From assembly GCF_030246845.1 (NCBI RefSeq), contig NZ_CP126889.1, positions 2,971,001-3,035,000 on the forward strand: a DNA stretch of 64,000 nt, written 5' to 3'. This document shows, piece after piece, positions 26,791 to 35,758 of this stretch; the stretch's first letter is position 1, and each line of letters begins with the position of its first letter. The translations under genes were made by a program, and so were the position numbers. The stretch comes from Enhydrobacter sp. Its GTDB lineage: Bacteria > Pseudomonadota > Alphaproteobacteria > Reyranellales > Reyranellaceae. The notes beneath the pieces were generated by a model that saw only the letters and a list, made by a program, of their open reading frames with translations, did no database searches and was not told the origin of the DNA.

Positions 26791-27579
26791 ATGAACAGAC
26801 TGGACGGCAAGGTCGCGTTCCTGTCCGGCGCGGCGCGCGGGATCGGCGGAGCGACGGCGCGGCTGATGGCGAGCGTCGGCGCCAGGGTCGCGATCGGCGA
26901 CGTGCTGGACGAGCCGGGCAGGAAGCTCGCCAAGGAGATCGACGCGCTTTACGTCCATCTCGACGTCACGCAGGAGGCGAGCTGGTCGGCAGCGATGGAC
27001 GCGGCCCTCAGGCAGTTCGGCAAGCTCGACGTGCTGGTGAACAACGCCGGCATCTTCAACGGCAAGGGCGTCGAGGAGGCGACGGTCGACGAATGGAACC
27101 GGCTGGTCGCGGTGAACCTGACGGGCGTCGTGCTGGGCACGCGGGCGGCGCTGCCGCATCTCAAGAAGAGCGGCGCCACGAGCCCGCACGGCGCGGCGAT
27201 CGTCAACCTCGCCTCGGTGGCGGGCCTGGTGGGCTCGCAGCTCGATCCGCTCTATTCGCTCACCAAGGGCGGCGTGACGCTGTTCACCAAGTCGACGGCG
27301 CTCGAGTTCGGCCGCAAGGGCTACAGGATCCGTGTCAATTCGATCCATCCTGGCGTGATCGACACCGACATGGGCCAGCAGACCTTTGCCATGCGCGCCA
27401 AGGCGATGGGCACGAACGACACCGATCCCGCGCGCAATGCCTCGATCCGGATGCATCCGATCGGCCGGCTGGGCATCGCCGACGATATCGCCAGGGGCAT
27501 CGTCTTTCTCGCGTCCGACGACTCGGGCTTCATGACCGGCTCCGGCCTCGTGGTCGACGGAGGCTATACGGCACAATAG
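26791..27579 (+). CDS. SDR-family oxidoreductase
   Basis: A 262-residue SDR of the 3alpha/20beta-hydroxysteroid dehydrogenase-like type: VAFLSGAARGIGGATARLMA, IGDVLDEPGRK (acidic residue, NAD-type), VLVNNAGIFNGKGVEEA, IVNLASVAGLVGSQLD, active-site YSLTK and FMTGSGLVVDGGYTAQ. The RBS TCGGAGGAAACAGCC is strong. It lies downstream of the acyl-CoA dehydrogenase pair and 22 bases before the luciferase-like monooxygenase, so it may act on a hydroxylated intermediate of the same route. Confidence 0.9.
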   Translation: MNRLDGKVAFLSGAARGIGGATARLMASVGARVAIGDVLDEPGRKLAKEIDALYVHLDVTQEASWSAAMDAALRQFGKLDVLVNNAGIFNGKGVEEATVDEWNRLVAVNLTGVVLGTRAALPHLKKSGATSPHGAAIVNLASVAGLVGSQLDPLYSLTKGGVTLFTKSTALEFGRKGYRIRVNSIHPGVIDTDMGQQTFAMRAKAMGTNDTDPARNASIRMHPIGRLGIADDIARGIVFLASDDSGFMTGSGLVVDGGYTAQ

Positions 27580-27601
27580 GCCATCAAAGGAAGGAAACGA
27601 A

Positions 27602-28903
27602 ATGCGGTTCGGACTTCTCTACGAGCATCAGCTGCCACGGCCCTGGACCGGCGACACGGAGCATCGGTTGTTCAAAGAGGCGCTGGCCCAGGTCGAATTG
27701 GCCGACTCCATCGGCATCGATTACATCTGGGAGGTCGAGCATCACTTCCTCGAGGAGTATGCCCATTCCTCGGCGCCCGAAGTGTTCCTCGCCGCTTGCG
27801 CCGCACGGACGATGCGGATCCGGATCGGCCACGGTGTCGTGCTGGCGCCGCCTGCCTACAACCATCCGGCGCGCGTCGCCGAACGCATCGCCACCCTCGA
27901 CCTGGTCTCGGACGGCCGCGTCGACTGGGGCACGGGCGAATCGGCCTCGCGGGTCGAGCTGGAGGGCTTCGGCGTCGATCCCGAGCAGAAGAAGGCGATG
28001 TGGGCGGAGGCGGTGGAGCAGACGGCCAACATGATGGTGATGAACCCCTATCCCGGTTTCGAGGGCAAGTTCTTCTCCATGCCCGTGCGCAACGTGGTGC
28101 CCAAGCCGCTGCAGAAGCCGCATCCGCCGATCTGGGTCGCCTGCAGCCGGCGCGAGACGATCCATGCGGCGGCGCGGGCGGGCATCGGTGCGCTCACTTT
28201 CGCCTTCGTCGATCCCTCGGAAGCGGCCAAATGGGCGCACGAGTACTACGACATCATCAAGAGCGACCAATGTGTGCCGATCGGCCACGCGGTCAATGCC
28301 AACATCGCCATGGTGACGGGCTTTTCCTGCCATGAGGACGGCGCGGAGGCGCGCCGGCGCGGCTCGGAGGGCTTTCAGTTCTTCGGCTACTCGCTCGGGC
28401 ACTATTACGTCTACGGCCATCACAGGCCCGGTGTGACCGACGTCTGGGAGCGCTTCGAAGCGGCCAAGGACAAGCTGCCGCCGGCCGGGCGTGGCAGTGG
28501 CATCGGCACGCCGGCGGAACTCACCGACCATCTGCGCCAATACCAGGACGCGGGCGTCGACCAGGTCGTGTTCATCCAGCAGGGCGGCCGCAACAAGCAC
28601 GACCATATCTGCGATTCGCTCCGGCTTTTTGCCGACAAGGTGATGCCCGTGCTGAAGGCCGACCAGGCGACGCGCGATGCCCGCAAGCAGGCAGAGCTCG
28701 CTCCCTTCATCGAGGCGGCGCTCGGGCGCAAGCAGAGGATGCCGGCGATCGCGGCATCGGCCATTCCCACGGTCTCCGCCTACGGTCGCAACGTCGTCCA
28801 GGCCGGCCAGGCGGCGGAAGGCCCGACGCACCACGTCGCGGCGGACATCGCGGTGATGATGAACGATCCCGCTGCCAGGAAGGACAAGGCCGCCGCTGAG
28901 TAG
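27602..28903 (+). CDS. LLM-class flavin-dependent monooxygenase
   Basis: A 433-residue bacterial-luciferase-like protein. It begins MRFGLLYEHQLPRPWTGDTE, with IDYIWEVEHHFLEEYAHSSA, IRIGHGVVLAPPAYNHPARV, LDLVSDGRVDWGTGESASR and late in the chain VDQVVFIQQGGRNKHDHI. The WEVEHH and NHPARVAERIATLD elements are typical of the TIM-barrel monooxygenases that use FMNH2 from a separate reductase. The flavodoxin-like protein encoded at 28908 on the other strand could be such a partner, though that is speculative. Substrates in this class include long-chain, terpenoid and cyclic compounds. Confidence 0.9.
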   Translation: MRFGLLYEHQLPRPWTGDTEHRLFKEALAQVELADSIGIDYIWEVEHHFLEEYAHSSAPEVFLAACAARTMRIRIGHGVVLAPPAYNHPARVAERIATLDLVSDGRVDWGTGESASRVELEGFGVDPEQKKAMWAEAVEQTANMMVMNPYPGFEGKFFSMPVRNVVPKPLQKPHPPIWVACSRRETIHAAARAGIGALTFAFVDPSEAAKWAHEYYDIIKSDQCVPIGHAVNANIAMVTGFSCHEDGAEARRRGSEGFQFFGYSLGHYYVYGHHRPGVTDVWERFEAAKDKLPPAGRGSGIGTPAELTDHLRQYQDAGVDQVVFIQQGGRNKHDHICDSLRLFADKVMPVLKADQATRDARKQAELAPFIEAALGRKQRMPAIAASAIPTVSAYGRNVVQAGQAAEGPTHHVAADIAVMMNDPAARKDKAAAE

Positions 28904-28907
28904 GATC

Positions 28908-29366
28908 TCAGAAGATGCCGGCGGCGAGGCCCGCGGCCATCGCCACCCCGAGTTCCTCGCATTGCTCGACGAATGCGGGCTGCCAGGGACCGCGACAGAT
29001 CAGCGGCTCCTGTACGAGCCGCCAGCGCAGACCCGTGAGGATCGTCTCGATGCCGCGGCGCGTGCCCGTGCCATCGCTGCCGGCCCGGATATAGACCGCG
29101 CAGGGCAGGCCCTGCGTCCGGTCCAGCAACGTGTTGTAGGACCGGTCGAAGAAGTCCTTCAGCGCGCCGCTCATGTAACCTAGGTTCTCCGTCGTGCCGA
29201 GAACGACCGCCGCCGCCGCCAGGACATCGTCCGCGCCGGCCTGCAGAGGTGCCACGACCTCGACCTCGATCGCCGTTTCGCTGCGCGCGCCGCGCTCGAC
29301 TGCCGCACGCAGGGCGAGCGTGTTCTCCGACGGCGCATGTGCGACGATCAGCAACCGCTTCGACAT
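28908..29366 (-). CDS. flavodoxin-fold NAD(P)H-dependent oxidoreductase
   Basis: A 152-residue flavodoxin-like protein: MSKRLLIVAHAPSENTLALR gives the first strand and phosphate loop, AAAVVLGTTENLGYMSGALK the FMN isoalloxazine-binding segment, followed by DFFDRSYNTLLDRTQGLPCA and YIRAGSDGTGTRRGIETIL. Such proteins reduce flavins or quinones. It is convergent with the LLM monooxygenase (four bases apart) and divergent from the carboxylase (29 bases between starts). Confidence 0.85.
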   Translation of the reverse strand: MSKRLLIVAHAPSENTLALRAAVERGARSETAIEVEVVAPLQAGADDVLAAAAVVLGTTENLGYMSGALKDFFDRSYNTLLDRTQGLPCAVYIRAGSDGTGTRRGIETILTGLRWRLVQEPLICRGPWQPAFVEQCEELGVAMAAGLAAGIF

Positions 29367-29395
29367 GACCCGTTTCTACCCCGATACTTGACCCC

Positions 29396-32300
29396 ATGCT
29401 CAAGAAACTCCTGATCGCCAATCGCGGCGAGATCGCCATCCGCATCGCCCAGGCCGCCGCCGAGCTCGGCATCGAAACGGTCGGCGTTCATTCGAAGGAC
29501 GATGCAGCCTCCCTTCACGTCAGGCGAGTCGATGAGACGGTGGCTTTGAAAGCGGGAGGAGCGACGGCCTATCTTGACGTCGCGGCGGTCGTGGAGGCGG
29601 CGAAGAGCACGAAGGGCGACGCCATCCATCCGGGCTACGGCTTCCTGTCCGAAAATGCCGGCCTGGCGCGCGCCTGCGACAAGGCGGGGATCGTTTTCGT
29701 CGGGCCGACGGCCGAGCAGCTCGATCTGTTCGGCGACAAGGCGGCGGCGCGGGCTTACGCCGGGAAATGCAAGGTGCCCGTGCTGCCCGGGACAGGCGGC
29801 GCAATCGATGCCGATGGCGCGGTCGCCTTCTTCAGGAAGCATGCGAGGTCGGGGATCGTGCTGAAGGCGATCGCGGGCGGCGGCGGGCGCGGCATGCGGC
29901 TGATCAGGAGCGAGGGCGAGATTGCCGAGGCCTTCGTGCGCGCGTCGGCGGAGGCGAAGTCGGCGTTCGGCAATGGCACGCTTTATGCCGAGCGACTGGT
30001 CGCCCACGCTCGTCATATCGAAGTCCAGATCGTGGGAGACGGCAAGGGCGGCATCGTCGCGCTCGGCGAGCGCGAATGCACCTTGCAGCGACGCAGCCAG
30101 AAGATCGTCGAGCTGGCACCGAGCCCGAACCTCGAGCCCGCGCTCAGGAAGAAGATCGTCGATGCGGCGGTCGCGATGGCCAGGGCCGTCGAATATCGTA
30201 GCCTGGGCACGTTCGAGTTCCTGGTCGATGGCGACGGGTTCTTCTTCATCGAGGCCAATCCGCGCCTGCAGGTCGAGCATACCGTCACCGAGGAGGCGTG
30301 GGGCGTCGATCTCGTGAAGGCACAGCTCCTGCTGGCCGGCGGTGCGTCTTTGGCCGACACAGGCCTCGAGGAGGCCTCTCCGCATGGCAATGCGATTCAG
30401 CTGCGCGTAAACATGGAGACCATGACCGCCGACGGCTCAGCCAAGCCGGGCGGCGGCATACTCTCCGTCTTCGAGCCGCCGTCCGGTCGCGGGGTGCGGG
30501 TCGATACGTATGGCTATGCCGGCTACCGCACCAATCCCAACTTCGATTCCCTGATCGCCAAGGTGATCGTGCACGGCGCCTCGTTCGAGGACGCGCTGGC
30601 CCGTGGCGAGCGGGCGCTGGCGGCCTTCCGGCTGGAGGGAGCGCCCTCGAACATTGCCTTCCTGCGCGCGCTGCTGGCCGATCCGGCCGTCCGCGCCGAC
30701 AAGGTGCATACGCGGTTCGTCGATGAGCATGCCGGCAAGCTGGTGAAGGCGGCGGCGAAGCTGCAGTCCGGCCTCTACTTCCCGGCAGCGGCCTCCGATG
30801 GGTCGGCCGGCCGTCAGGCGGGTGCCCGGGTGGATGCGGTCGATCCGCTGGCGGTGCTGGCGTTCGGCAGGTCTTCCGGACCGCGGGCTTCCAGCTTGCC
30901 CTCGGGCGCGGACGCGCGCGCTCCGGGCGTGCCCGTGCCGGCGCCCATGCAAGGAACCATCGTCAGCATCGCAGTCAAGGAAGGCGATGCCGTCGCGGCC
31001 GGCCAGCCGCTGCTCATCATGGACGCCATGAAGATGCAGCACGAGATCAGGAGTCCGGCCCGCGGCTATGTACGACGCATTGCGGTGGAGGCCGGCGAGA
31101 CCATCTACGAGGGTCATCCGCTGCTCTTCGTCGAGGAGGCCGATGTCGAGGTGAAGGGATCGGTCGCCGAGGAGAAGATCGACCTCGACCATATCAGACC
31201 CGATCTCGCCGAATATTTCGAGCGCCGTGCGCTGACGCTCGACGAAAAGCGGCCGGAGGCGGTGGCCAGGCGGCGCAAGACCAACCAGCGGACGGCACGC
31301 GAGAACCTGAACGATCTCGTCGATGCGGGCTCGTTCGTCGAGTATGGTGCCTTCGCCATCGCCAGCCAGCGCACGCGCCGACCGGTCGAGGACCTGATCG
31401 CGAGGACGCCGGCCGACGGCCTGATCACCGGCATCGGACGCGTGAACGGGGCCCTGTTCGGCCCGGAACGCAGCCGTGTCGGCGTCGCGCTCTATGACTA
31501 CACGGTGCTGGCCGGCACGCAGGGCAAGACCAACCATCAGAAGAAAGATCGACTGTTCGAGCTGGTCGAGGAGCAGCGCATCCCGCTGGTGGTCTTCACC
31601 GAGGGCGGAGGCGGCCGGCCCGGCGACATCGACATCCAGTCGGTAGCCGGTCTCAATACGCTGGCCTTCCATATCTTCGGACGGCTGAGCGGTCTCGTGC
31701 CGCTGGTGGGCATCAACTCCGGCCGTTGCTTCGCCGGCAATGCCGCCCTGCTGGGCTGTTGCGATGTCGTGATCGCGACCAGGAATTCGTCGATCGGCAT
31801 GGGTGGTCCCGCCATGATCGAGGGTGGCAATCTCGGCGTCTTCGCGCCCGAGGAAGTGGGGCCGATGAGCGTGCAGGTGCCCAACGGCACGGTGGACGTC
31901 GCGGTCGAGGACGAGGCCGAGGCGGTGGCTGTGGCCCGGAAGTATCTCTCCTATTTCCAGGGGCCGCTGATGGAGTGGAAGGCGGCCGACCAGCGCCTGC
32001 TGCGGCGCGCGATTCCCGAGAACCGCCTGCGGGTCTATGACGTGCGCACCGTGATCGACACGCTCTGCGACGAGGGTTCGGTGCTGGAGCTGCGTCGTGC
32101 CTTCGGGCCGGGCATGGTGACGGCGCTGGCGCGCATCGAGGGCAAGCCGTTCGGCATCGTCGCCAACAATCCGACGCATCTTGCCGGCGCGATCGATTCC
32201 GACGGCGCGGATAAGGCGGCGCGCTTCCTGCAGCTCTGCGATGCCTTCGACCTGCCGGTCCTGTTCCTCTGCGACACGCCGGGCATGATGGTGGGGCCGG

Positions 32301-32749
32301 AGATCGAGAAGACGGCTCTTGTGCGCCACTGCTCGCGCCTCTTCGTTGTGGGTGCCAATCTCGGCGTGCCGTTCGGCACCATCGTGCTGCGCAAGGCCTA
32401 TGGGCTCGGCGCGCAGGCGATGGCCGGCGGATCGTTCCACTCCGGCGCTTTCGCGATCTCTTGGCCGACCGGCGAGTTCGGCGGCATGGGGCTCGAGGGG
32501 GCGGTCAAGCTCGGCTTCCGCAAGGAACTGGAGGCGGTGAGCGATCCGGCCGAGCGCCGGGCGCTGTTCGACAAGATGGTGGCGGCCGCCTACGCCCGCG
32601 GCAAGGCGTTGAGCACCGCCACCTATTTCGAGGTCGACGAGGTGATCGACCCTGCCGATTCGAGACATTGGATCAAGACGGCGTTGCTGGCCGCCGAGCC
32701 CAAACGCCGCGACGGCCACAAGAAGCGAGCCAACATCGATACCTGGTGA
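29396..32749 (+). CDS. single-chain biotin-dependent acyl-CoA carboxylase (BC-BCCP-CT)
   Basis: A 1117-residue enzyme containing all parts of an acyl-CoA carboxylase. Biotin carboxylase is about 1-445 (LLIANRGEIAIRIAQAAAEL, GDAIHPGYGFLSENAGLARA, KAIAGGGGRGMRLI, FIEANPRLQVEHTVTE). The biotinyl domain is about 510-580 with MDAMKMQ, biotin on Lys546. Carboxyltransferase N and C halves are about 590-1117 (ENLNDLVDAGSFVEYG, GGGGRPGDIDIQSVAGLN, CCDVVIATRNSSIGMGGPAM, LFLCDTPGMMVGPEIEKT). This order matches the single-chain long-chain acyl-CoA carboxylases of mycobacteria and Rhodopseudomonas. It would carboxylate an acyl-CoA using ATP and bicarbonate. The SDR gene follows after seven bases. Confidence 0.93.
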   Translation: MLKKLLIANRGEIAIRIAQAAAELGIETVGVHSKDDAASLHVRRVDETVALKAGGATAYLDVAAVVEAAKSTKGDAIHPGYGFLSENAGLARACDKAGIVFVGPTAEQLDLFGDKAAARAYAGKCKVPVLPGTGGAIDADGAVAFFRKHARSGIVLKAIAGGGGRGMRLIRSEGEIAEAFVRASAEAKSAFGNGTLYAERLVAHARHIEVQIVGDGKGGIVALGERECTLQRRSQKIVELAPSPNLEPALRKKIVDAAVAMARAVEYRSLGTFEFLVDGDGFFFIEANPRLQVEHTVTEEAWGVDLVKAQLLLAGGASLADTGLEEASPHGNAIQLRVNMETMTADGSAKPGGGILSVFEPPSGRGVRVDTYGYAGYRTNPNFDSLIAKVIVHGASFEDALARGERALAAFRLEGAPSNIAFLRALLADPAVRADKVHTRFVDEHAGKLVKAAAKLQSGLYFPAAASDGSAGRQAGARVDAVDPLAVLAFGRSSGPRASSLPSGADARAPGVPVPAPMQGTIVSIAVKEGDAVAAGQPLLIMDAMKMQHEIRSPARGYVRRIAVEAGETIYEGHPLLFVEEADVEVKGSVAEEKIDLDHIRPDLAEYFERRALTLDEKRPEAVARRRKTNQRTARENLNDLVDAGSFVEYGAFAIASQRTRRPVEDLIARTPADGLITGIGRVNGALFGPERSRVGVALYDYTVLAGTQGKTNHQKKDRLFELVEEQRIPLVVFTEGGGGRPGDIDIQSVAGLNTLAFHIFGRLSGLVPLVGINSGRCFAGNAALLGCCDVVIATRNSSIGMGGPAMIEGGNLGVFAPEEVGPMSVQVPNGTVDVAVEDEAEAVAVARKYLSYFQGPLMEWKAADQRLLRRAIPENRLRVYDVRTVIDTLCDEGSVLELRRAFGPGMVTALARIEGKPFGIVANNPTHLAGAIDSDGADKAARFLQLCDAFDLPVLFLCDTPGMMVGPEIEKTALVRHCSRLFVVGANLGVPFGTIVLRKAYGLGAQAMAGGSFHSGAFAISWPTGEFGGMGLEGAVKLGFRKELEAVSDPAERRALFDKMVAAAYARGKALSTATYFEVDEVIDPADSRHWIKTALLAAEPKRRDGHKKRANIDTW

Positions 32750-32756
32750 GGAGAGC

Positions 32757-33728
32757 ATGAAGGACTTTGCCGGAAGGATCGCCGTCGTCACCGGTGGAGG
32801 CTCGGGCATGGGCCGCGAGCTGGTGCGTCAGCTCGCGGCGGAAGGCTGCAGCGTCGCCATGTGCGATGTCTCGGCCGCCGGTCTCGCCGAGACCGGCCGG
32901 CTTTGCGAGAAGGAGCGGCTGCCGCAGGGTCTGCGTATCACGTCCCACAAGGTGGATGTCTCCGACGAGGCGCAGGTGCAGCGCTTCCGCGACGAGGTGG
33001 CGGCCCAGCACGAGACGGACCGCATCCATCTCCTGTTCAACAATGCGGGCATCGGCGGCGGCGGCAGCATGATCGTGAACGACCGCGCCGAATGGGAGCG
33101 GACCTTCAACATCTGCTGGGGCGGCGTCTATTTCTGCACCCGCGCCTTCCTGCCCCTGCTGCAGAAGGCCGACAAGGGGCACATCGTCAACACCAGCAGC
33201 GTCAACGGCTTCTGGGCGTCGATCGGCCCGGGCGTGCCGCACACGGCCTACAGCGCCGCGAAGTTCGCCGTGAAGGGCTTCTCCGAGGCCCTGCAGACCG
33301 ATCTCCGCCTGAACGCGCCGCACATCAAGTGCTCGGTCGTCATGCCCGGTCATATCGGCACCGGCATCGCCGGCAACACCGGCCGCGTGCAGAGCGGCAT
33401 CGACAGCGATGTCGTCAGTCCACAACAGATCCGGCAGGCCCGGGCACGCATTGCCTCGACCGGTCGCGATGCCTCGACGCTGTCGGATGCGCAGATCGAG
33501 CAGGCGATCCGAGAGCGGGCCCGGCGCTTCCTCGAGGAGGCGCCGATGACGGCGGCCGAGGCGGCGACCGTGATCCTGGACGGCGTGAAGGCGGGCCGCT
33601 GGCGCATCCTGGTCGGCAAGGACGCGCATCGCATCGACGAGCTCGTGCGCCAGGCTCCCGAGCAGGCTTACGAGGAGGATTTCTTCAACCGCCTCGCGGC
33701 CGACGTGAACTGGCGCGTCGGCCGCTGA
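32757..33728 (+). CDS. SDR-family oxidoreductase
   Basis: A 323-residue SDR, longer than usual because of a C-terminal extension. It has AVVTGGGSGMGRELVRQLAA, MCDVSAAGLAETGRL, LLFNNAGIGGGGSMIV, VNTSSVNGFWASIGPG, the catalytic YSAAKFAVKGFSEALQTDLR and VVMPGHIGTGIAGNTG. The extra C-terminal part has EQAIRERARRFLEEAPMTAA and WRILVGKDAHRIDELVRQAP, seen in SDRs annotated with fatty or terpenoid substrates. It lies seven bases after the carboxylase stop, so it is most likely in its operon. Confidence 0.9.
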   Translation: MKDFAGRIAVVTGGGSGMGRELVRQLAAEGCSVAMCDVSAAGLAETGRLCEKERLPQGLRITSHKVDVSDEAQVQRFRDEVAAQHETDRIHLLFNNAGIGGGGSMIVNDRAEWERTFNICWGGVYFCTRAFLPLLQKADKGHIVNTSSVNGFWASIGPGVPHTAYSAAKFAVKGFSEALQTDLRLNAPHIKCSVVMPGHIGTGIAGNTGRVQSGIDSDVVSPQQIRQARARIASTGRDASTLSDAQIEQAIRERARRFLEEAPMTAAEAATVILDGVKAGRWRILVGKDAHRIDELVRQAPEQAYEEDFFNRLAADVNWRVGR

Positions 33729-33741
33729 CGGCCCGCGACGG

Positions 33742-35655
33742 TCAGGACGTCATCCAGAAGGTGTCCGGCTTGTAGAGGCCGATATAGCCGCCCGGATCCC
33801 AGGCGTAGTAACCCTTCTTCGGCACGTTCTTGATCTTAGGTCCGACCACGATCGGCTGGCCGATGCTGTTCAATGTCCCGATCGAGAAGACCTGCTCCAT
33901 ATTGGTCTGGAGGATCTTGTCCCAGGCCTTGCGGCGGGTTTCGTTGTCGGTCGCCGTCTCCCATTCGCGCAGATCGTCGAGCAGCACGCAGACGTCCTGC
34001 ACGTCGCATTTCTCGCCCTGCTTGCCCTTCGATTCAATGTACATGCCCCAGCGCGGCCATTGCAGGCCGCCCTGCATGGTCGGGCAGAATTCCTTGGGCG
34101 AGGTTTCGAGTGACGGCACGGCGGTCACCACGCCGGCATAGGCCGTCATGATGGCGTCGCCCGAGAACGCGCGCATGCGGAAGTTGTTGAGCGACTGCGG
34201 CTTGCTGAGGAGCCTGATCCCGATCTTCTTCCACTGATCGGCGATCAGCGAGAGCATGTCCGTGTCCTCGCTGACCTCGCTCGAATACTCCACCACGATG
34301 GCGGCCGCGCGGCCGTCGGGAAGGAGGCGGATGCCTTCGTCGTTGCGCTTCGTGAGGCCCACCTGGTCGAGGAGCTGGTTGGCGAGCTTGCGATCGTAGG
34401 TGGCCCACTTGGTCGCATATTCCGGCTTGAAGAGGGCCGACTGCGGCATGATCGTGTTGTTCGAGGGCTTGGCGAGGCCGGTATAGATCACCTCGTTCAG
34501 CTCGTCGCGGTCGATGCCGACCGAAAGGGCGCGGCGGAAACGGACGTCACGATTGAGCTTGCGCCACACCTCGTCCTTCGCGTTCAGGTTCGGATAGAGG
34601 GCGAGCTGCGAGCCGGAACCCTGCTCCCACAGCAGCACGTCGACATGGCTCGTCTTGCTGCTTTTGCGCAGGAAGGTGTAGTCGCGCATGTTGAGGTAGC
34701 GGCACTGCAGGTCCGATTCGCCGAGGCCTGCCTTGGCCGGCACGAGGTTGGCGGCGACGACCGAGAAGATCACGCGGTCGAAGTAGGGGAGCTGGCAGCC
34801 TTTCTCGTCGACCCGGTAGTAGTAGGGGTTGCGATCGAAGACGAAGCGCTGGGACGGCGGCGACGTCGTCTGCATCCACGGATTGAGCGTCGGCAGGTCG
34901 GGGTTGCTGTCATAGTACATCGTGTCGACACTGCGATGGATCTGCACCCAGTTGCCGTCCTGGCCGCCTCGTGCGGACTTGGCAATTTGGTCGGCCGGCG
35001 TGTATTTGACGTGGAACTTCTTGAGGTAGTGGGACGGCCGGAACAGCCAGAGCGGGGCGGCGCGCGCCTGGCTCGCGATGAAGTACGGGTTGGGCTTGTC
35101 CCAAGTGTAGCGGATCGTCACGGCGTCGAGGATCTCGACCTTGGGCGGCTGGCCGTCGACGAGGAGCTCGACCGACGGACCCGACGGCGACAGGTCCTTG
35201 TTGTTGGCCATGTCCTCCCAAAAGTAGCGGAAGTCCTCGGTCGTGAAGGGCTGGCCGTCCGACCATTTGTGGCCGGCGCGCAGCTTTAAGGTGAACTGGC
35301 GGCCGTCCTTGACGTCGTAGCTGTCGAGGATGTCGGTCTGCAGCTTGAACTTGTCGTCGTAGACGATCAGACGCGCGTTGGAATAGATCGTCATGAGGCG
35401 GGTGTCGCGGGCGCTGGCGATCAGCATGTTGACCTCTCCGCCCGGCCGCCCCGGCCCCTCGCCGCCGGCGAAATAGTTGACGATCGAGGGTTGCTGCGGG
35501 ATGCGCTTGGCGACCGGCGGCAGCTCACCGGACTTCACGCGGTCTGCAAGCCATGGCGTTTCCTGGAACCCAGGCAGGGGCGCAGCCCGAAGGAAGGACG
35601 GCCGGAAGAAGGCCCCCAGGACCATACCCGCAGCAAAGACGCGTCTTTCCATCAT
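33742..35655 (-). CDS. ABC transporter substrate-binding protein, family 5 (orphan)
   Basis: A 637-residue peptide/nickel-type (SBP_bac_5) receptor. It starts MMERRVFAAGMVLGAF, whose RRVF suits a Tat-type signal, and continues with LIVYDDKFKLQTDILDSYDV, FTLKLRAGHKWSDGQPFTTE and DFRYFWEDMANNKDLSPSG, then DVRFRRALSVGIDRDELNEV and SDGRAAAIVVEYSSEVSEDT-like dipeptide-binding regions. No permease or ATPase genes accompany it, so the rest of the transporter must lie elsewhere. Its ligand (peptide, opine or other) is unknown. The TauD-like gene upstream on the same strand is 103 bases away. Confidence 0.88.
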   Translation of the reverse strand: MMERRVFAAGMVLGAFFRPSFLRAAPLPGFQETPWLADRVKSGELPPVAKRIPQQPSIVNYFAGGEGPGRPGGEVNMLIASARDTRLMTIYSNARLIVYDDKFKLQTDILDSYDVKDGRQFTLKLRAGHKWSDGQPFTTEDFRYFWEDMANNKDLSPSGPSVELLVDGQPPKVEILDAVTIRYTWDKPNPYFIASQARAAPLWLFRPSHYLKKFHVKYTPADQIAKSARGGQDGNWVQIHRSVDTMYYDSNPDLPTLNPWMQTTSPPSQRFVFDRNPYYYRVDEKGCQLPYFDRVIFSVVAANLVPAKAGLGESDLQCRYLNMRDYTFLRKSSKTSHVDVLLWEQGSGSQLALYPNLNAKDEVWRKLNRDVRFRRALSVGIDRDELNEVIYTGLAKPSNNTIMPQSALFKPEYATKWATYDRKLANQLLDQVGLTKRNDEGIRLLPDGRAAAIVVEYSSEVSEDTDMLSLIADQWKKIGIRLLSKPQSLNNFRMRAFSGDAIMTAYAGVVTAVPSLETSPKEFCPTMQGGLQWPRWGMYIESKGKQGEKCDVQDVCVLLDDLREWETATDNETRRKAWDKILQTNMEQVFSIGTLNSIGQPIVVGPKIKNVPKKGYYAWDPGGYIGLYKPDTFWMTS

Positions 35656-35679
35656 TTGACCTCGCCTGTCTCACCGACG

Positions 35680-35741
35680 ATGCCGTTATCGGCATTCAGC
35701 ATTGACCATGATCAAAAGGCCGATTCATGGCGCGGTCAATG
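35680..35741. promoter_or_regulatory. two inverted repeats upstream of the family 5 receptor gene
   Basis: ATGCCG-TTAT-CGGCAT (35680-35695) is a 6-bp stem with a 4-base loop. CATTGACC (35700-35707) and GGTCAATG (35734-35741) form an 8-bp inverted repeat 26 bases apart. Both lie in the 103-base gap before the receptor start at 35655. They look like regulator sites; no regulator gene is adjacent. Confidence 0.35.
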
Positions 35742-35758
35742 GCAAGAGTTGCGCGACA

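Noticed and set aside
30437..32809. A 790-codon minus-strand frame inside the carboxylase gene
   Set aside because: Antisense to a fully conserved carboxylase; no motif, no plausible start signal.
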